Below, in pieces: positions 36,903-48,976 of a stretch of DNA of 64,000 nucleotides. The notes beneath the pieces were generated by a model, which had not been told where the DNA came from, did not search any database, and saw only the letters and a program-made list of their open reading frames with translations. How positions within the stretch are numbered: the stretch's first letter is position 1; every line of letters starts with the position of its first letter. A program made the position numbers and the translations under genes. This stretch comes from Scortum barcoo. Taxonomy: Eukaryota > Chordata > Actinopteri > Centrarchiformes > Terapontidae. The stretch covers positions 17,907,501 to 17,971,500 of the forward strand of contig CM041553.1 of assembly GCA_023238725.1 (NCBI GenBank), in the 5' to 3' direction.

Positions 36903-39900
36903 ATGGTACGTTGCGACATTTGAACTATTTATTCACTCAGACTTCGAGCTGTCCGTGTGAGCAAAGCGGAAATAAAGACAAATCAGCCCTGTGTTTTGTT
37001 GAAGCTGCTGTTGAAGTGCGCATTTTAAGCTAAGTTACAGCTAAAGAGGACTCCACCTGTTTATTAAAATGAGCGAGTAAAAACACACAGCAAACATCTT
37101 TTGCTCTGTCATCGTGTTTATTTAACACCTATCTGCTGTTTGGTTTAGGATTAAAAAATAAAAGTTGCAGTTCCTGATTAAAAAAAACAATGTCAGAAAG
37201 TTGAAATTTAAAAACCTTAAAGCATTAATTTGCAGTAAAATGCATGTAATTTGTATTTTAGTCTGGGAATAAGTATTTTTTATTTGGTTTGACATATCGT
37301 GCATGGTTGTGTGCACACAGGACATCAGGCGCTTCTTTGCACCGACTGCAGCCAAGCCTGCGGTGCAGAAACCTGCCGCCGGTGGAAACGTGCAAACAGA
37401 GAAGAAGAAGAAGATGAATCCCTCCTCTTCAGACGAGGAAGTGAAGAAGAAAAAGACCACCAAGGCGAGGAAATATTGTCATCTCCTGCCCTCTTTCCTG
37501 TAATGATTCTTCTGTTTTATCATCTTTTTTTTTATCTCTGTAATGTATTATTGTGTTTGTGTGCTTCAGGTCAAAAACTCCAAGCCGGAGGAGAAACGCA
37601 AAGACAGCGACAAGAAACGGAAGAAACATGCAGTCATTGAATCAGGTATGAGTGATTTTGCGACTCCTACACGATGAAGTTTGTGCCTCTCATGTGCGAC
37701 CATTCAAATCGGTCTATTTCTAGGCTGATTCACATCAAGGGTTTCAAACGTGTCTCCTCACCCTCTCTTAGTTTACTTGCTTAGTTTCACTCAACTCATG
37801 GATGCCTATGGGATGATGATTATTATTTGATCCCATAGACATTTAACAACTTGAGCCAAGATAGCCTAGCAATGCTGTTTGGTATAACTTCAGACTTCAC
37901 CATATACATGAAAAATGTTTGTCCTGAAGTACTTCTTAGTTTCTGGCTCTGGGAAAGTGAGAAAAATGGTGAAATTCCCCCAAACTACACCCACACACTT
38001 CAACTTTAGTAAACAAATGTAATTTTTTTTTTTTATTCTATACGCTGAGCCTTCCTTGAAACTGTTTGAATCTGTCCGTTACTTTGAAAACTGAAAACTC
38101 TGAAAATCGAAAAATAATTAATAAAAAAAATAATATAAAAAAAAATGTTGTTAAGCAACCATGTGGGTTTTTCAGAATAAAAGATGCTTAGCTCTGTGAG
38201 CAGTACAAACTGTTTTCTTATACATTGTTCTTCATCCTCTCTGCATGTTTTCTTCACATCTTGTCTTTTTTATCTGTTTAGACTCTGATGACGAGCTTGG
38301 TGAAGAAGTCAATAAAATCCCCCAAACAGAAAACGACCAAGACAGAGCCGCCTTCGAAAAAAGATCCTGTGCATTATGTCTCTGAAACAGGTGAAGGGAC
38401 TATGCTTTATCGTCATATTGTAGACATGCATGATCGGGCTAGGCGCCATGACCTGAAATCCATGTTGTTACAATCACATTTATATTTTATATTTAATATA
38501 TGTATTTAGTGTGATTTTTCTGGTATATGGCTGTTTATCTGGTGCAGTCCATCAGTTGATTTATGGAGTACATATCAAAACAAATGTTTTAAATATTTAT
38601 ATTTTTTGCAGAGACTCAAATGCATTTGAATGGAGATCGTTCTAGCTTGAAGATGAGAATTGATATTTTGTTAATTTAGGGAAACTTTATTTTGATGTTT
38701 CAATTCTCTTTGTTGCCTCTAGACTCAGACAGTGACAATTTTCAGTCCTTGAAGAAGGTCTCCAAAGCCAAGCAGAATGGCACGGTCAAACCGTCAAAGT
38801 CAGATGCAGAGAGTAAACATTCAGGAGCCAAAGAGGGGCTGAAGTCTCCTGTGAGGACCTCTGCCACTCAGGGTAAAACTGCAGTAAAGTCTCCTCCGGG
38901 GCCCGTCACCCCCAAGGCAGCACCACCTCCTCAGCCCAAAAAAACGCCAACCTCAGTATTCGACTACTTTGGCAGTGCCACTGTTCAGCGCTCGGATAAG
39001 AAGCTCGTGGCCAGCACCAAACGAAAGGCTGTGAGTGTGGATGGACTATTTTTCTGTTTTCACTTTCTCTCCTCTCATGCTCGTACAGCTTTTTCAGCCA
39101 AACCTACAAGATCAAGTGTTACCCACTGAACACTCTGCTGAACATTTTTCCCCCAGCCTTTCATGTTTAGTATCAAATCCTTTTACAACAGGCTGACTTT
39201 GTAAAAACTTATCTTCTCCTCAGCCGACTCAGGACGTCGATGATCTGCTGACTGATGAGCAAATTGCCAGAGAGCTGCAGATGGATGAGGACATGGAGGT
39301 AGGGTGATCAACGTAACAGCTGCTCGTTCTTTTCTGTAGTAATTACAGCTGAAGCAAGTCATTTTTTATGTACAAATGACAAAAGAAAGTGTCAAAAAGA
39401 TGCTTTTCTTTTTCCATTATGATAAGCTGAAAAGCTGACAATCTTTTGTAGACTGTTGGTTGGGTAAAAAAGTACTTTTAATATCTACTTTTGGGCCAGA
39501 GGAGAGTAAAACAACTTTTCTGTTAAAACGTTCTTAGTTCTTGTGGTATTCGTAGCTGAGCTCGCCCTCTGCTTTTCCGTTCTGATGTGTTTACTTTTTC
39601 ACTCTGACTTCACTCAGCTAGAAAAGCAGGTGCACGAGGACGAGGAGTTTGCCAGAACACTGGCCATGTTGGACGATGAGCCTCAAGCGAAGAAGGTGAT
39701 TTAAAAAAACAAAACAAAAAACACAGCAACACAAAAGCATGTTCATTAAAATGTTATTGGTCATTAAATATAGTTTCTTGCATGTTCTCATCCAGGCTCG
39801 TAAAGGCTCTGATGAAAAACCAGCCTTTCCCACAAAAAGCAACACAGACTCTGCTGCTGGCAGCATGAGCGGCTTGTTGAAGACCAGTCGAAGGGGCAGC

Positions 39901-42900
39901 ATGTCGGAGGATGTGATAAGTCCGTCTCCAAAGAAGAACCCTGTCTCTGTAAAAGCTAGCTCCAAACTGGCTATGATGAAGAAAAAGGAGGAAGAGAAAA
40001 ATGAGGGGCCGAAGAGCAAAACGCCAGTTTCACCCATTAAAATGAAATTCTCTCCTAAGAAGGAGCCCCTCACCTCGTCGAGCTCAGGCTTTAAGTTTAC
40101 ACCCAAAACAGGAACCACACCCATCGCAGTTAAAACTTCTCCCAAGAAACCAGAGGTAAGCAAGGCCTGTTAAAAACACATTGCATCAATGTCAAATGGA
40201 CATCATGGAGATATTTATCTCTCTCATAATAAAATACAACATATGGTGAACTAATTAATTAAACTAGTTAATTAAAACAATTGAAAAACAAGTGAAATGT
40301 CCTCACCTCCGTCTCGCGTTCTGATCAGAGCATCAGTACGAGTCCTGATGAGGCAGAGAAGAAGAAGGTGAATGCGTCAGCTTACAGAAACTACCTCAAC
40401 AGAGATGGACCACGAGCTCTGGGCTCCAAGGTTATCCCACAGGTAACAACACACAGGTTCAGTCTGCTGTGGTGAGAGAAGATCCATCGTTTAGCTGGGC
40501 GCCATCTTGTCTCCTCCTTGATAACTGACTGTGTGTCTCTGTGTGTGTCTCTGTGTTTTCCAGGGTGCAGACAACTGTTTGGAGGGCTGTGTGTTTGTTT
40601 TGACAGGGGGTCATGGAGTCCATGGAGAGGGATGATGCCAAAACCCTCATTGAGCGCTACGGTGGCAAGGTGACAGGCAATGTTAGCAAGAAGACCACCT
40701 ACCTGGTCCAGGGCCGAGACAGCGGAGTCTCCAAGCTTGAGAAGGTGACCAACCTGGTCCACACTGACAAATTCAGACAAGAAAAGATACAAATGTATAC
40801 AGTATTTTAAGGAAAGACAAGACAGTATATAATAATTAAAAAAGTATTCAAGCTGCAACAATCTTACTAATAGCCATACTAATGCCTCTTTTCTGTAATA
40901 ACTGACCTTTATATATCCATTAAATATCAATGACTACAATATTCTTAATACTCAGGCGGAGAGTCTCGGTACCACAATTCTGGATGAGGATGGCCTGTTG
41001 GAGCTGATCAGAACCAAACCAGGAAAGAAGTCCAAGTATGAGATCACTGCCGAGGCCGAGGTCAGCTCTCACATTTTTTTACTTAAATCATTTAACCCAG
41101 AGTATTTTTTAGAAATCCAAGAGACATCACAAACATTATCCCTCTTTTACAGTCAGATTTATTTGTTATGGTTTCATCATCGAAATGAAGAACAAAAGGA
41201 GCAAGAGAACAGAAATGCTCCTCAAAGCCAGTTTATATTGTGGTTCACGATGTCTCAGGCTTCAATGAGGCTCAATGTCTCAGGAGTGTTTTAATGTCTC
41301 TGTCCTCCTGTGACAAAGAGGTTTAGATTGTTTAGCTACATGTAACTCCAGAGAAACGACAGTCTCACAGTTCATGCTCAGGCAGCGGGCACTGCCATGA
41401 AAATAACAAATAATGTCCCTTAAATTATGTCATGAACATAATAATGATGAGCCTTATTTTGATGTGCTGTTTTGATTTAGAGAAAAGCCTCAATGACCAA
41501 GACTCCGCCCAGCAAGACGTCAAAGGGCACCCCCAAATCCCAGAAGATCTCTCCCTCCAAGGGTAATTCTCGGTCCCCTCACACCCCGAGCCCGTCAAAG
41601 ACTGGCAGGACCAGAGATGGGGGCACTCCTCCTGGGAGAGGCTCTGGTCACACAGCCCGCCGGGAGCTGGGCCTGTCCTCTTCCTCCACTCCTTCATCTT
41701 CAGCCGCGGGACCATCGTCCCCTACTGGGGAGGAAGACGGCCTGTTGTGGGTGGACAAGTACCGCCCGCGCTCTCTGAAGACTGTGATCGGGCAGCAGGG
41801 AGACCAGAGCACCAGAGCTGTGCCAATAAGCTGCTGCGCTGGCTGCAGAACTGGCACAGAAACCACAGCGGGGGCTCTTCGAAGCCGGCAGGTAGCAAGA
41901 AAGTTTAGCTCTTCTTGTATTTCGAGGTGTGACGAAAAAAAAAAAAAAACTAGATCAGAGACCTCATTCAGTTTCACTGAATATGAGAGCCGCATAGAAA
42001 TGTATTTGTGTCTGAAGGGCATGTGCTTTGTATCATTTCTTGTTGTGCAGCCGCAAGGTTTGGAAAGTTTGGAGGGAAAGATGATGGATCAGGATACAAA
42101 GCTGCCCTGCTTTCTGGACCCCCAGGAGTGGGGAAGACCACCACATCAGCTGTCCTGGTCTGTGAGGTCAGTCTGAAAACACACACAGGCGTGTTTTGGG
42201 GTGCTTTAACTTTATATTTTCTATTTTTTTAAAAAATATTTTTTATGTGTTCACACCATTGAATGTATTTTTACGTGCATTTTTTAACATTTTTTTTAAG
42301 TATTGCTTACATGAACCCCTCCACTGTGTTGGTGTGTCGGCCTGCAGGAGCTGGGCTTCAGCTATGTGGAGATGAACGCCAGCTGTACTCGCAGCAAAAA
42401 CAGCCTGAAGGAAGTCGTTGCGGAGTCACTGAACAACACTAGCATTGAGAACTTCTACAAAGGTAATCCCTTGTTAAATCTTTGTTTTTGTGTGTCACAC
42501 ATTTCAACGTACATACATTTACTGAAACATGAAAGAGCATGACACTGATGCACTGTGTTTTTTTTTTATAACGCAGCACTATGGATGTTTGGCTGCTCCT
42601 GGATTCTATTTAACTTTTATTTATTCTTGTATTATCTAATCACATAACGGCACTGGGAAGAAAAAAAACTAGTTCCTGTTAACAATGTAAAACAAAACAG
42701 TATATCAAAATCTCAGTACTGAAGATTATGGTCACTCGATATCACGAGGTACCACTAGACATTTTAAAATCAATAAGCATAAAACATGCTGTAAGAAGGT
42801 CTTTACAGTGCTCATCCTATATTGTGCTGTTATTTACAACTCGTATATGATTTCTGCAAGAAGACGTGTTACTACGTCCTGACTGACGAGATGCCTCAAC

Positions 42901-45900
42901 TATAGCACATATTGTTTGTAACTGTGAATGTAACAAACCTGGACCGTTTGTCCAGAAGTAGTGAAGTTAATACTGTGTGGTATATCTAACTAGTGTGTGT
43001 TTTGTAGGCACGTCTCAGACCGTAAACAGTAAACATGTCCTGATCATGGATGAGATCGATGGCATGGCTGGCAATGAAGACCGTGGAGGAATCCAGGAGA
43101 TGATCGGCCTGATCAGAACCTCAAAGATTCCCATCATCTGCATGTGCAACGATCGTAACCACCAGAAGATCAGATCACTGGCCAACTACTGCTTTGATCT
43201 GCGCTTCCAGAGGCCACGAGTGGAACAGATCAAGGTACGCACACACACGCATACATACTCTGTACTACTAAAATTCAGATTCAGATTCAGATTCAGACTT
43301 CCTTTATTAGTCCCACAGCAGGGGAAATTCACGTGCACATAACAGCAGCGAAGACACATAGTGGGAAACAATCAGAATGTAGGATAAAATAAAATAAAAT
43401 AAAATAAAAGGTAAAATAATCCAAGATAAATAAAACTATAACTGTAAGTAAACCTGTACATAGTACAGAGGGAGTATGCCTGAGAGTATACATATGAGAA
43501 ATATATATAATATCTCAGGGAGTGCAAAAAACAGTGAAATAGTGTTATTGTTTATTGTTCACTGTCCATTGTCTGCAGACTAGCGGGCATTTTGTTTGTT
43601 GTGTAGTCTGACAGCAGCAGGCAGGAAGGACCTGCGGTACCTCTCCTTCACACAGCGTGGATGGAGCAGCCGCTCACTGAAGGAGCTGCCCAGAGCTGTC
43701 AGAGTGTCCTGTAGAGGGTGGGACGTGTTGTTTAACAGGGATGACAGCTTAGCCATCATCCTCCCGTTTCCCACCACCTCCACTGAGTCCAGAGGGCATC
43801 CCAGGACAGAGCTGGCCCTCCTCACCAGTCTGTCCATCCTCCTCCTATCTCTGTCCGTGTGATGCTGCTGGCCCAGCAGACTATCCCATAAAAGATGGCT
43901 GATGCCACCACAGAGTCATATGAAGGTCCTGAGGAGTGGTCCCTGCACTCCAAAAGACCTCAGCCTCCTGAGCCTCCTGAGCAGAACAGTCTGCTGTTGC
44001 CCTTCTTGACAAGGGCATTGGTGTTGTCCGACCAATCCAGACTGTCATTTAGGTGAACACCCAGGTACTTGTAGGGACTTCACAGTGTCAATGTCCATTC
44101 CCTGGATGCTCACCGGTGCAGGCGGAGAGTGTGCTACGCCTGCGGAAATCCACCACCAGCTCCTTGGTTTTACCAGCGTTGATCTGGAGGTTGTTCCGCA
44201 GGCACCAGTCCGCAAAGTCCTGAATAAGTCCTCTGTACTCTCTGTCGTCCCCATCTGTGATGAGGCCAACAACAGCAGAGTCATCAGAGAACTTCTGGAG
44301 ATGACAGGATGGAGTATTGTATGAAAAGTCTGCAGTGTAGAGGGTGAACAGGAAAGGAGCCAGAACCGTTCCCTGCGGAGCACCGGTGCTGCAGAGAAGC
44401 CGATCCGACTCAAAGCCCTGCACCCTCACAAACTGTGGTCTGTGAGTGAGGTAGTCCAAAATCCATGTAGTGAGGTGATGATCCACCCCAGCTAGCTGCA
44501 GCTTGTCCCACAGCAGCCTGGGCTGGATGGTGTTGAATGCACTGGAGAAATCAAAGAACATGATCCTCACAGTGCTTCCAGCCTTCTCCAGGTGAGTGAG
44601 GGAGGTGTGAAGGAGGTAGATGACGGCATCATCCACCCCGATGTCAGGCTGGTAGGCGAACTGCAGCATGGGTCCATGAAGGAGCTCACCAGCGGGCGCA
44701 GATGGGCGAGGACCAGTCTCTCCAGCGTCTTCATCAGATGAGACGTCAGAGCTACCGGCCTGTAGCTGTTGAGCTCCTTGGGGTGCGGTGTCTTTGGCAC
44801 TGGGACGATGCAGGACGTCTTCCAGAGCTTGTGGCACTCTCCCCAGCTTCAGGCTCAGGTTGAATGTGTACCCAAAAATCCCACACAGCTGGTCTGCGCA
44901 GGACTTCAGGAGCCTGGAGCTGATGCCATCCGGACCTGCTGCTTTCCTGGCCCTGTTCTTCTTCTTCAGGGCATTCCTCACCTGGTGTGTTGTGAGGAGC
45001 AGGCTGGAGCAGGGAGGTGTTGATGGGGGGGAGGTGCACAGGACAGAGTGTGAAGTGGCAAGTGTCCGGTAGGTGTGAACTGGGGTGTGAACTGAGGGTA
45101 GGTGTGAGGACTGAGGGGTGTGGGGGGGAGGGGTAGGTGTGAACTGAGGGTCGTGAGAGGGGGTGAGGGGGCAAAAATGGCAAAATCTTGAGAGTGAATG
45201 TAACTTGTACATGCAAATGTCTGTTTGTATGCATTCAGACAGGAGTTTATAACAAGCTAACAAACTTCACTTTATTTTTTTCCTTTCATTTTTTCAGGGA
45301 GCCATGATGTCCATTGCTTACAAGGAAGGAATCAAGATCCCGCCCCCAGCTCTTAACGAAATCATCCTGGCCTCCAATCAGGATGTCCGTCAGGTAAAGA
45401 AGCATCATAAAAGTCTATTCATTCATACTGAGGTCTTCACTCGCCACCCTCAGTCTCCACTCTCATCATGTTGGCTGTTTTTTTTGTTGTTGTTTTTTTC
45501 TCCAGGTGATCCACAACTTGAGCATGTGGTCGGCCAGAGACAAGGTGATGACGTACGACCAGTGCAAGTCTGACGCGGCTAAAGCCCGCAAGGACATGAA
45601 AATGGGGCCGTTTGACGTTTGTAGGAAGGTGTTTGCTGCAGGGGAGGAGACTGCTCACATGAGCCTCATTGACAAGTCTGATCTGTTCTTCCATGACTAC
45701 TCGCTAGCGCCGCTCTTTGTCCAAGAGAACTACCTGCACGTTCGGCCAAAGGCTGCTGGGTGAGAGAGGCCAGCTGTTTCCACCTGTTTGCAGTCTTTTC
45801 GGTGTGCTAAACTAATCGTAGTGGTGTCAGCCTTCTAAATTCTCGACAAGAAAACAAACCAAATGAGCACGTTTCTCAAAATGCTGAACTATTCCTTTAA

Positions 45901-47913
45901 TGTTTCTGTATTTTCTGTCTCTCTTTTCACAGTGGTGATCTGAAGTCTCACCTGGTGTTGCTTAGCAAAACGGCTGACTCCATCTCTGACGGAGACCTGG
46001 TGGACAGACGAATCCGCTCTGGGCAGAACTGGTCACTACTGCCCACCCAGGTAACACACACAAACTTAAGAAGTGATGGTATTGGATTTCAGACATTGAA
46101 AGCATCTATACATGGATGTATCGTGCAATATCAGGCCACAGTGTGCCTTTATTTATGTACCCCAGTGATTATGGGGAAGTTTACCATGTCTCATCACTTA
46201 GATGGAAACTATTATTCCTAATTAATTATTATTATTATTTTAATTTGCTACATGTATATTATTTACGGCGAGCATAAGGTTTGCAGTGGAAATGATTGTG
46301 CTCGATGTTTGTTACTGAATAACACAGCAGCATGTTACCAAAGCAGCTTCAGTCCTCCATCGGTGTCTACACAGGATGCATTTAGGCATAGTAATGAATG
46401 TGGCTCATCTGTGTGTTAGTGGCACAAAGAGCCTAAAACACAATTAATGTAGTCACATCTGTAAAATATAAGAAAAGAGACTTGAAAACAGATGTATTTT
46501 AATTAAAATTGAAAATTAAAATTGAAATAAATTTAAATAGAGTAAAATTGAAACGTATCTCTTCTGTCGAACAGGCGTGATATGACAGAATGGCACAGTT
46601 AAAAACATTGTGTTTTTCTGCAGTAACCTTATAAATGTGTTGGTTCATCATTGTGATGGTCTATGTTTGTGCGCTTGCAGGCCGTCTATGCCAGTGTGTT
46701 ACCAGGCGAGCTCATGAGAGGCTACATGAGTCAGTTCCCCACCTTCCCCAGCTGGCTCGGCAAGAACTCCTCCACCAGTAAACATTCCCGCGTCGTCCAG
46801 GAGCTGGCCTCACACATGAGTTTAAAGTGAGCAGGCCTTGATTTTGTTTTTAGACGGTCCACACTGTCAAATACCAAAGTCAGACATCATCACGTTTTTA
46901 TTTGTTTGGCTCCTGCAGAACGTTGAGCAGCAGACAGGCCGTGAACCTGGACTACCTGCACTACCTGCGGCAGGCGCTGCTGAGCCCGCTTCAGAGGCAC
47001 GGAGCTGAGGGCGCTGCCGAAGCCGTGAAGCTGCTGGACGACTACCAGCTCATCAGAGAGGACGTGGACAGCATCATGGAGATCAGCGTCTGGGGTGGAC
47101 AACCTGACCCCTACTCCAAACTGGACTCTAAGGTCAGGGAATGTGGGAGGGGGTATAATTTGGACTTTGGTGATTATATTGACAAACAGCAAGTGTCACT
47201 TTATATTCTGCTTTATTTACACATTTCTACCTGTGAGCTTTCAACACAGTGCTTAATACACACCTTTAAACAATTGTTGATATAAAAATATTTCATAGAG
47301 CAGCTTTAATGAAGATTTTTTTTTTATGGTGGCATAAATGACAAAACTTTAACTTGGTAAACAGGAGGGGATCAGAAAACAAAGAGTCTATAAACAAAGG
47401 TCTCTCTTTATTTATGGTAAAAGGAGCAATACTTTTGAGGCCTTCCAGATGTACACTTAGCAAACTCCGACTGATTCTGTCCAACGGTGAATTTTTAACA
47501 CCTGCTGTCTCCTCCCAGGTAAAGGCAGCGTTCACACGAGCTTACAACAAAGAAGTTCACCTGACGCCGTACTCCCTGCAAGCAGTGAAGAAGGGCCGCC
47601 GTGGTGGCGGCGGCGGGGGGGAGTCAGAGTTAGGGAGGAGAGGACGTGGACAACGAAATGCAGGAGTCTGAGGAGGAAGACGAGGGCCTGAAAACTGATG
47701 CCATGATCAAAGTAAGAGCGCTAAAATTAACATGCACTTAACAACCATCTTTCTCTGTTTATATATGTCATCTTTTGTTTTGTTTCCCTGCAGCAGAAGA
47801 AGGCCAAAGCCGCCAAGGAGTCAAAGAATGAGAAGACGGAAGATTCTGGAAAGGGCAAAGGGAAGGGGGCAGCCAAGGGGGCAGCCAAGGGGAAAGGCAA
47901 GGCCAAGAAATGA
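36903..47913 (+). CDS. rfc1: Replication factor C subunit 1, 22 coding exons, frame disrupted in this assembly
   Basis: RFC1 is the large subunit of the clamp loader that opens PCNA on primed DNA. Exons: 36903-36905, 37321-37464, 37570-37645, 38282-38390, 38723-39030, 39224-39298, 39618-39695, 39796-40155, 40329-40442, 40564-40744, 40956-41060, 41481-41891, 42051-42166, 42348-42462, 43008-43234, 45298-45393, 45506-45759, 45933-46050, 46681-46826, 46919-47132, 47519-47711, 47794-47913. The N terminus MDIRRFF resembles a PCNA-binding motif. A BRCT domain (RYGGKVTGNVSKKTTYLV) is in exons 10-11, Walker A GPPGVGKTT in exon 13, and Walker B LIMDEIDGMAGNEDRGG in exon 15. The C-terminal RFC1 domain ends in a Lys/Gly tail. 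About 1183 aa if the breaks are ignored; human is 1148. Breaks: +1 in exon 4, +1 in exon 10 (five-G run), an 8-base tandem duplication in exon 12, and +1 in exon 21. Exon 2 could instead end at 37440 with a canonical GT donor. Confidence 0.94.
41803..41818 (+). repeat. rfc1: 8-base tandem duplication inside rfc1 exon 12
   Basis: ACCAGAGC is repeated twice back to back. Conserved RFC1 protein reads GQQGDQSCANKLLRWL across this point, which fits only a single copy. The second copy shifts the frame, and the conserved ANKLLRWLQNWH continues in the other frame. Confidence 0.85.
43264..45200 (-). mobile_element. CR1/L2/Rex1-like LINE in rfc1 intron 15
   Basis: Antisense to rfc1. On the minus strand it shows ARKAAGPDGISSRLLKSCA near 44930, FFDFSSAFNTIQPRLLWDKL near 44560, and STGAPQGTVLAPFLFTLYT near 44390. 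The catalytic box reads KFSDDSAVVG in place of the usual YADD, and LQINAGKTKELVVDF follows. Frameshifts occur upstream of the fingers, and the endonuclease is missing. The 3' end carries four ATTCAG units (about 43268-43292), the simple-repeat tail typical of the clade. It is similar to the copy at 2860-5365, including a shared TTTATT...GGGGAAATT-like 3' end. Confidence 0.88.
43384..43411. repeat. (AAAAT)n short tandem repeat
   Basis: Five or more AAAAT units within the 3' region of the LINE in rfc1 intron 15. Confidence 0.7.
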
Positions 47914-48976
47914 CTGATGACCAGAATGTCATGAAACAAACTGTCCTGGTCTGCCTCCCTCCACCCTCACGGACTGAAATACTTTTCCCTGCACTTAAAA
48001 CGACCCTTTAATAAGCATCAGAGAGTAGTAAAACAGGCCTTAACTTCTACAGGTAATCTGTCCCTCATCCAAACAACACTGTCTAACCACACTTAGCGGA
48101 GGAATCCTGGGTTTTAACTTTGGGTCATGTCTTCATCACGTCACTGTCGAACAAATGATGCATTATCTGTTGTCCATTATCATCATGTCTCTGTACATAC
48201 CTCTGTAGTAACGTGTCAGCAGGAGCTTAGTGCATTTCTTCAGTCATCAGTTACAGGCTGTAAATAACGTGACTTTAATGTAAAAGACCTTTGTTACCTT
48301 TTGCTACGACTACGATGCAGAAATTCTTTAGCTCTTTGGTTAGCACTGATGTTCCTGTAAATTGCAATTTTGTAAAAATGTCACAAGGATTAATAGAGAA
48401 ATATGTCTCTCGTGAGTGTTGGAGATTTTTTTTTAATGATTCTAAATGAAGAGAGAAAGCAGCCACGTGTCAGACATATGACAACTGCTAGACACTTTCA
48501 AAAAAACATTTTCAAGGAGATTTTTTTTGTTTTTGTTTTAAAGACTGAAAACATGAAGTAAGACATCTATTTTGAGATTCAGAGTTCATTCTTCAACAAT
48601 TTCACCCCAAAATTGTTGTTGGCAGCAAAATGAGGTCAACTCCACAACTTGTATAAAAAAATCATGTCAGATGAGTTGAGATGATGACAAGCTGATTGAT
48701 AGAACAGCAGCCTCTTGGACAAGTATTAAATGGTTTTAATCAAGGCTTTTCACAGGTACAGAAATATCAGAGCATCTCCTAGTAAAATTTTTTTTTTTTT
48801 TTTTGTCTTGGCATATGAAGAGATACAGAAACTCTGATACTCCTGGTTTTCACATACAAAACTAAAAGCTGCACACAGTCCATCCAAAATATAGATTTAA
48901 TGTATTGAAACAAATAGAAAATCTGTCGTTAGACATGAAATGTATATACATGTGAGTGTTTTGTTTTTTTTTTTGG
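47914..48976. other. Convergent 3' ends of rfc1 (+) and wdr19 (-)
   Basis: The two stop codons are 1063 bases apart. The interval holds only 3' UTR-like, AT-rich sequence with a T20 run near 48789. ATTAAA at 48725 (plus) could end rfc1, and ATTAAA on the minus strand at 48901-48896 could end wdr19. If both are used, the transcripts overlap tail to tail. Confidence 0.45.

Noticed and set aside
39618..40163. 181-residue minus-strand open frame
   Set aside because: Overlaps rfc1 exons 7 and 8, which are conserved and spliced in phase; no homology seen on the minus strand.
40391..40930. 179-residue minus-strand open frame
   Set aside because: Runs across rfc1 exons 9 and 10 and their intron; it has no conserved motif.
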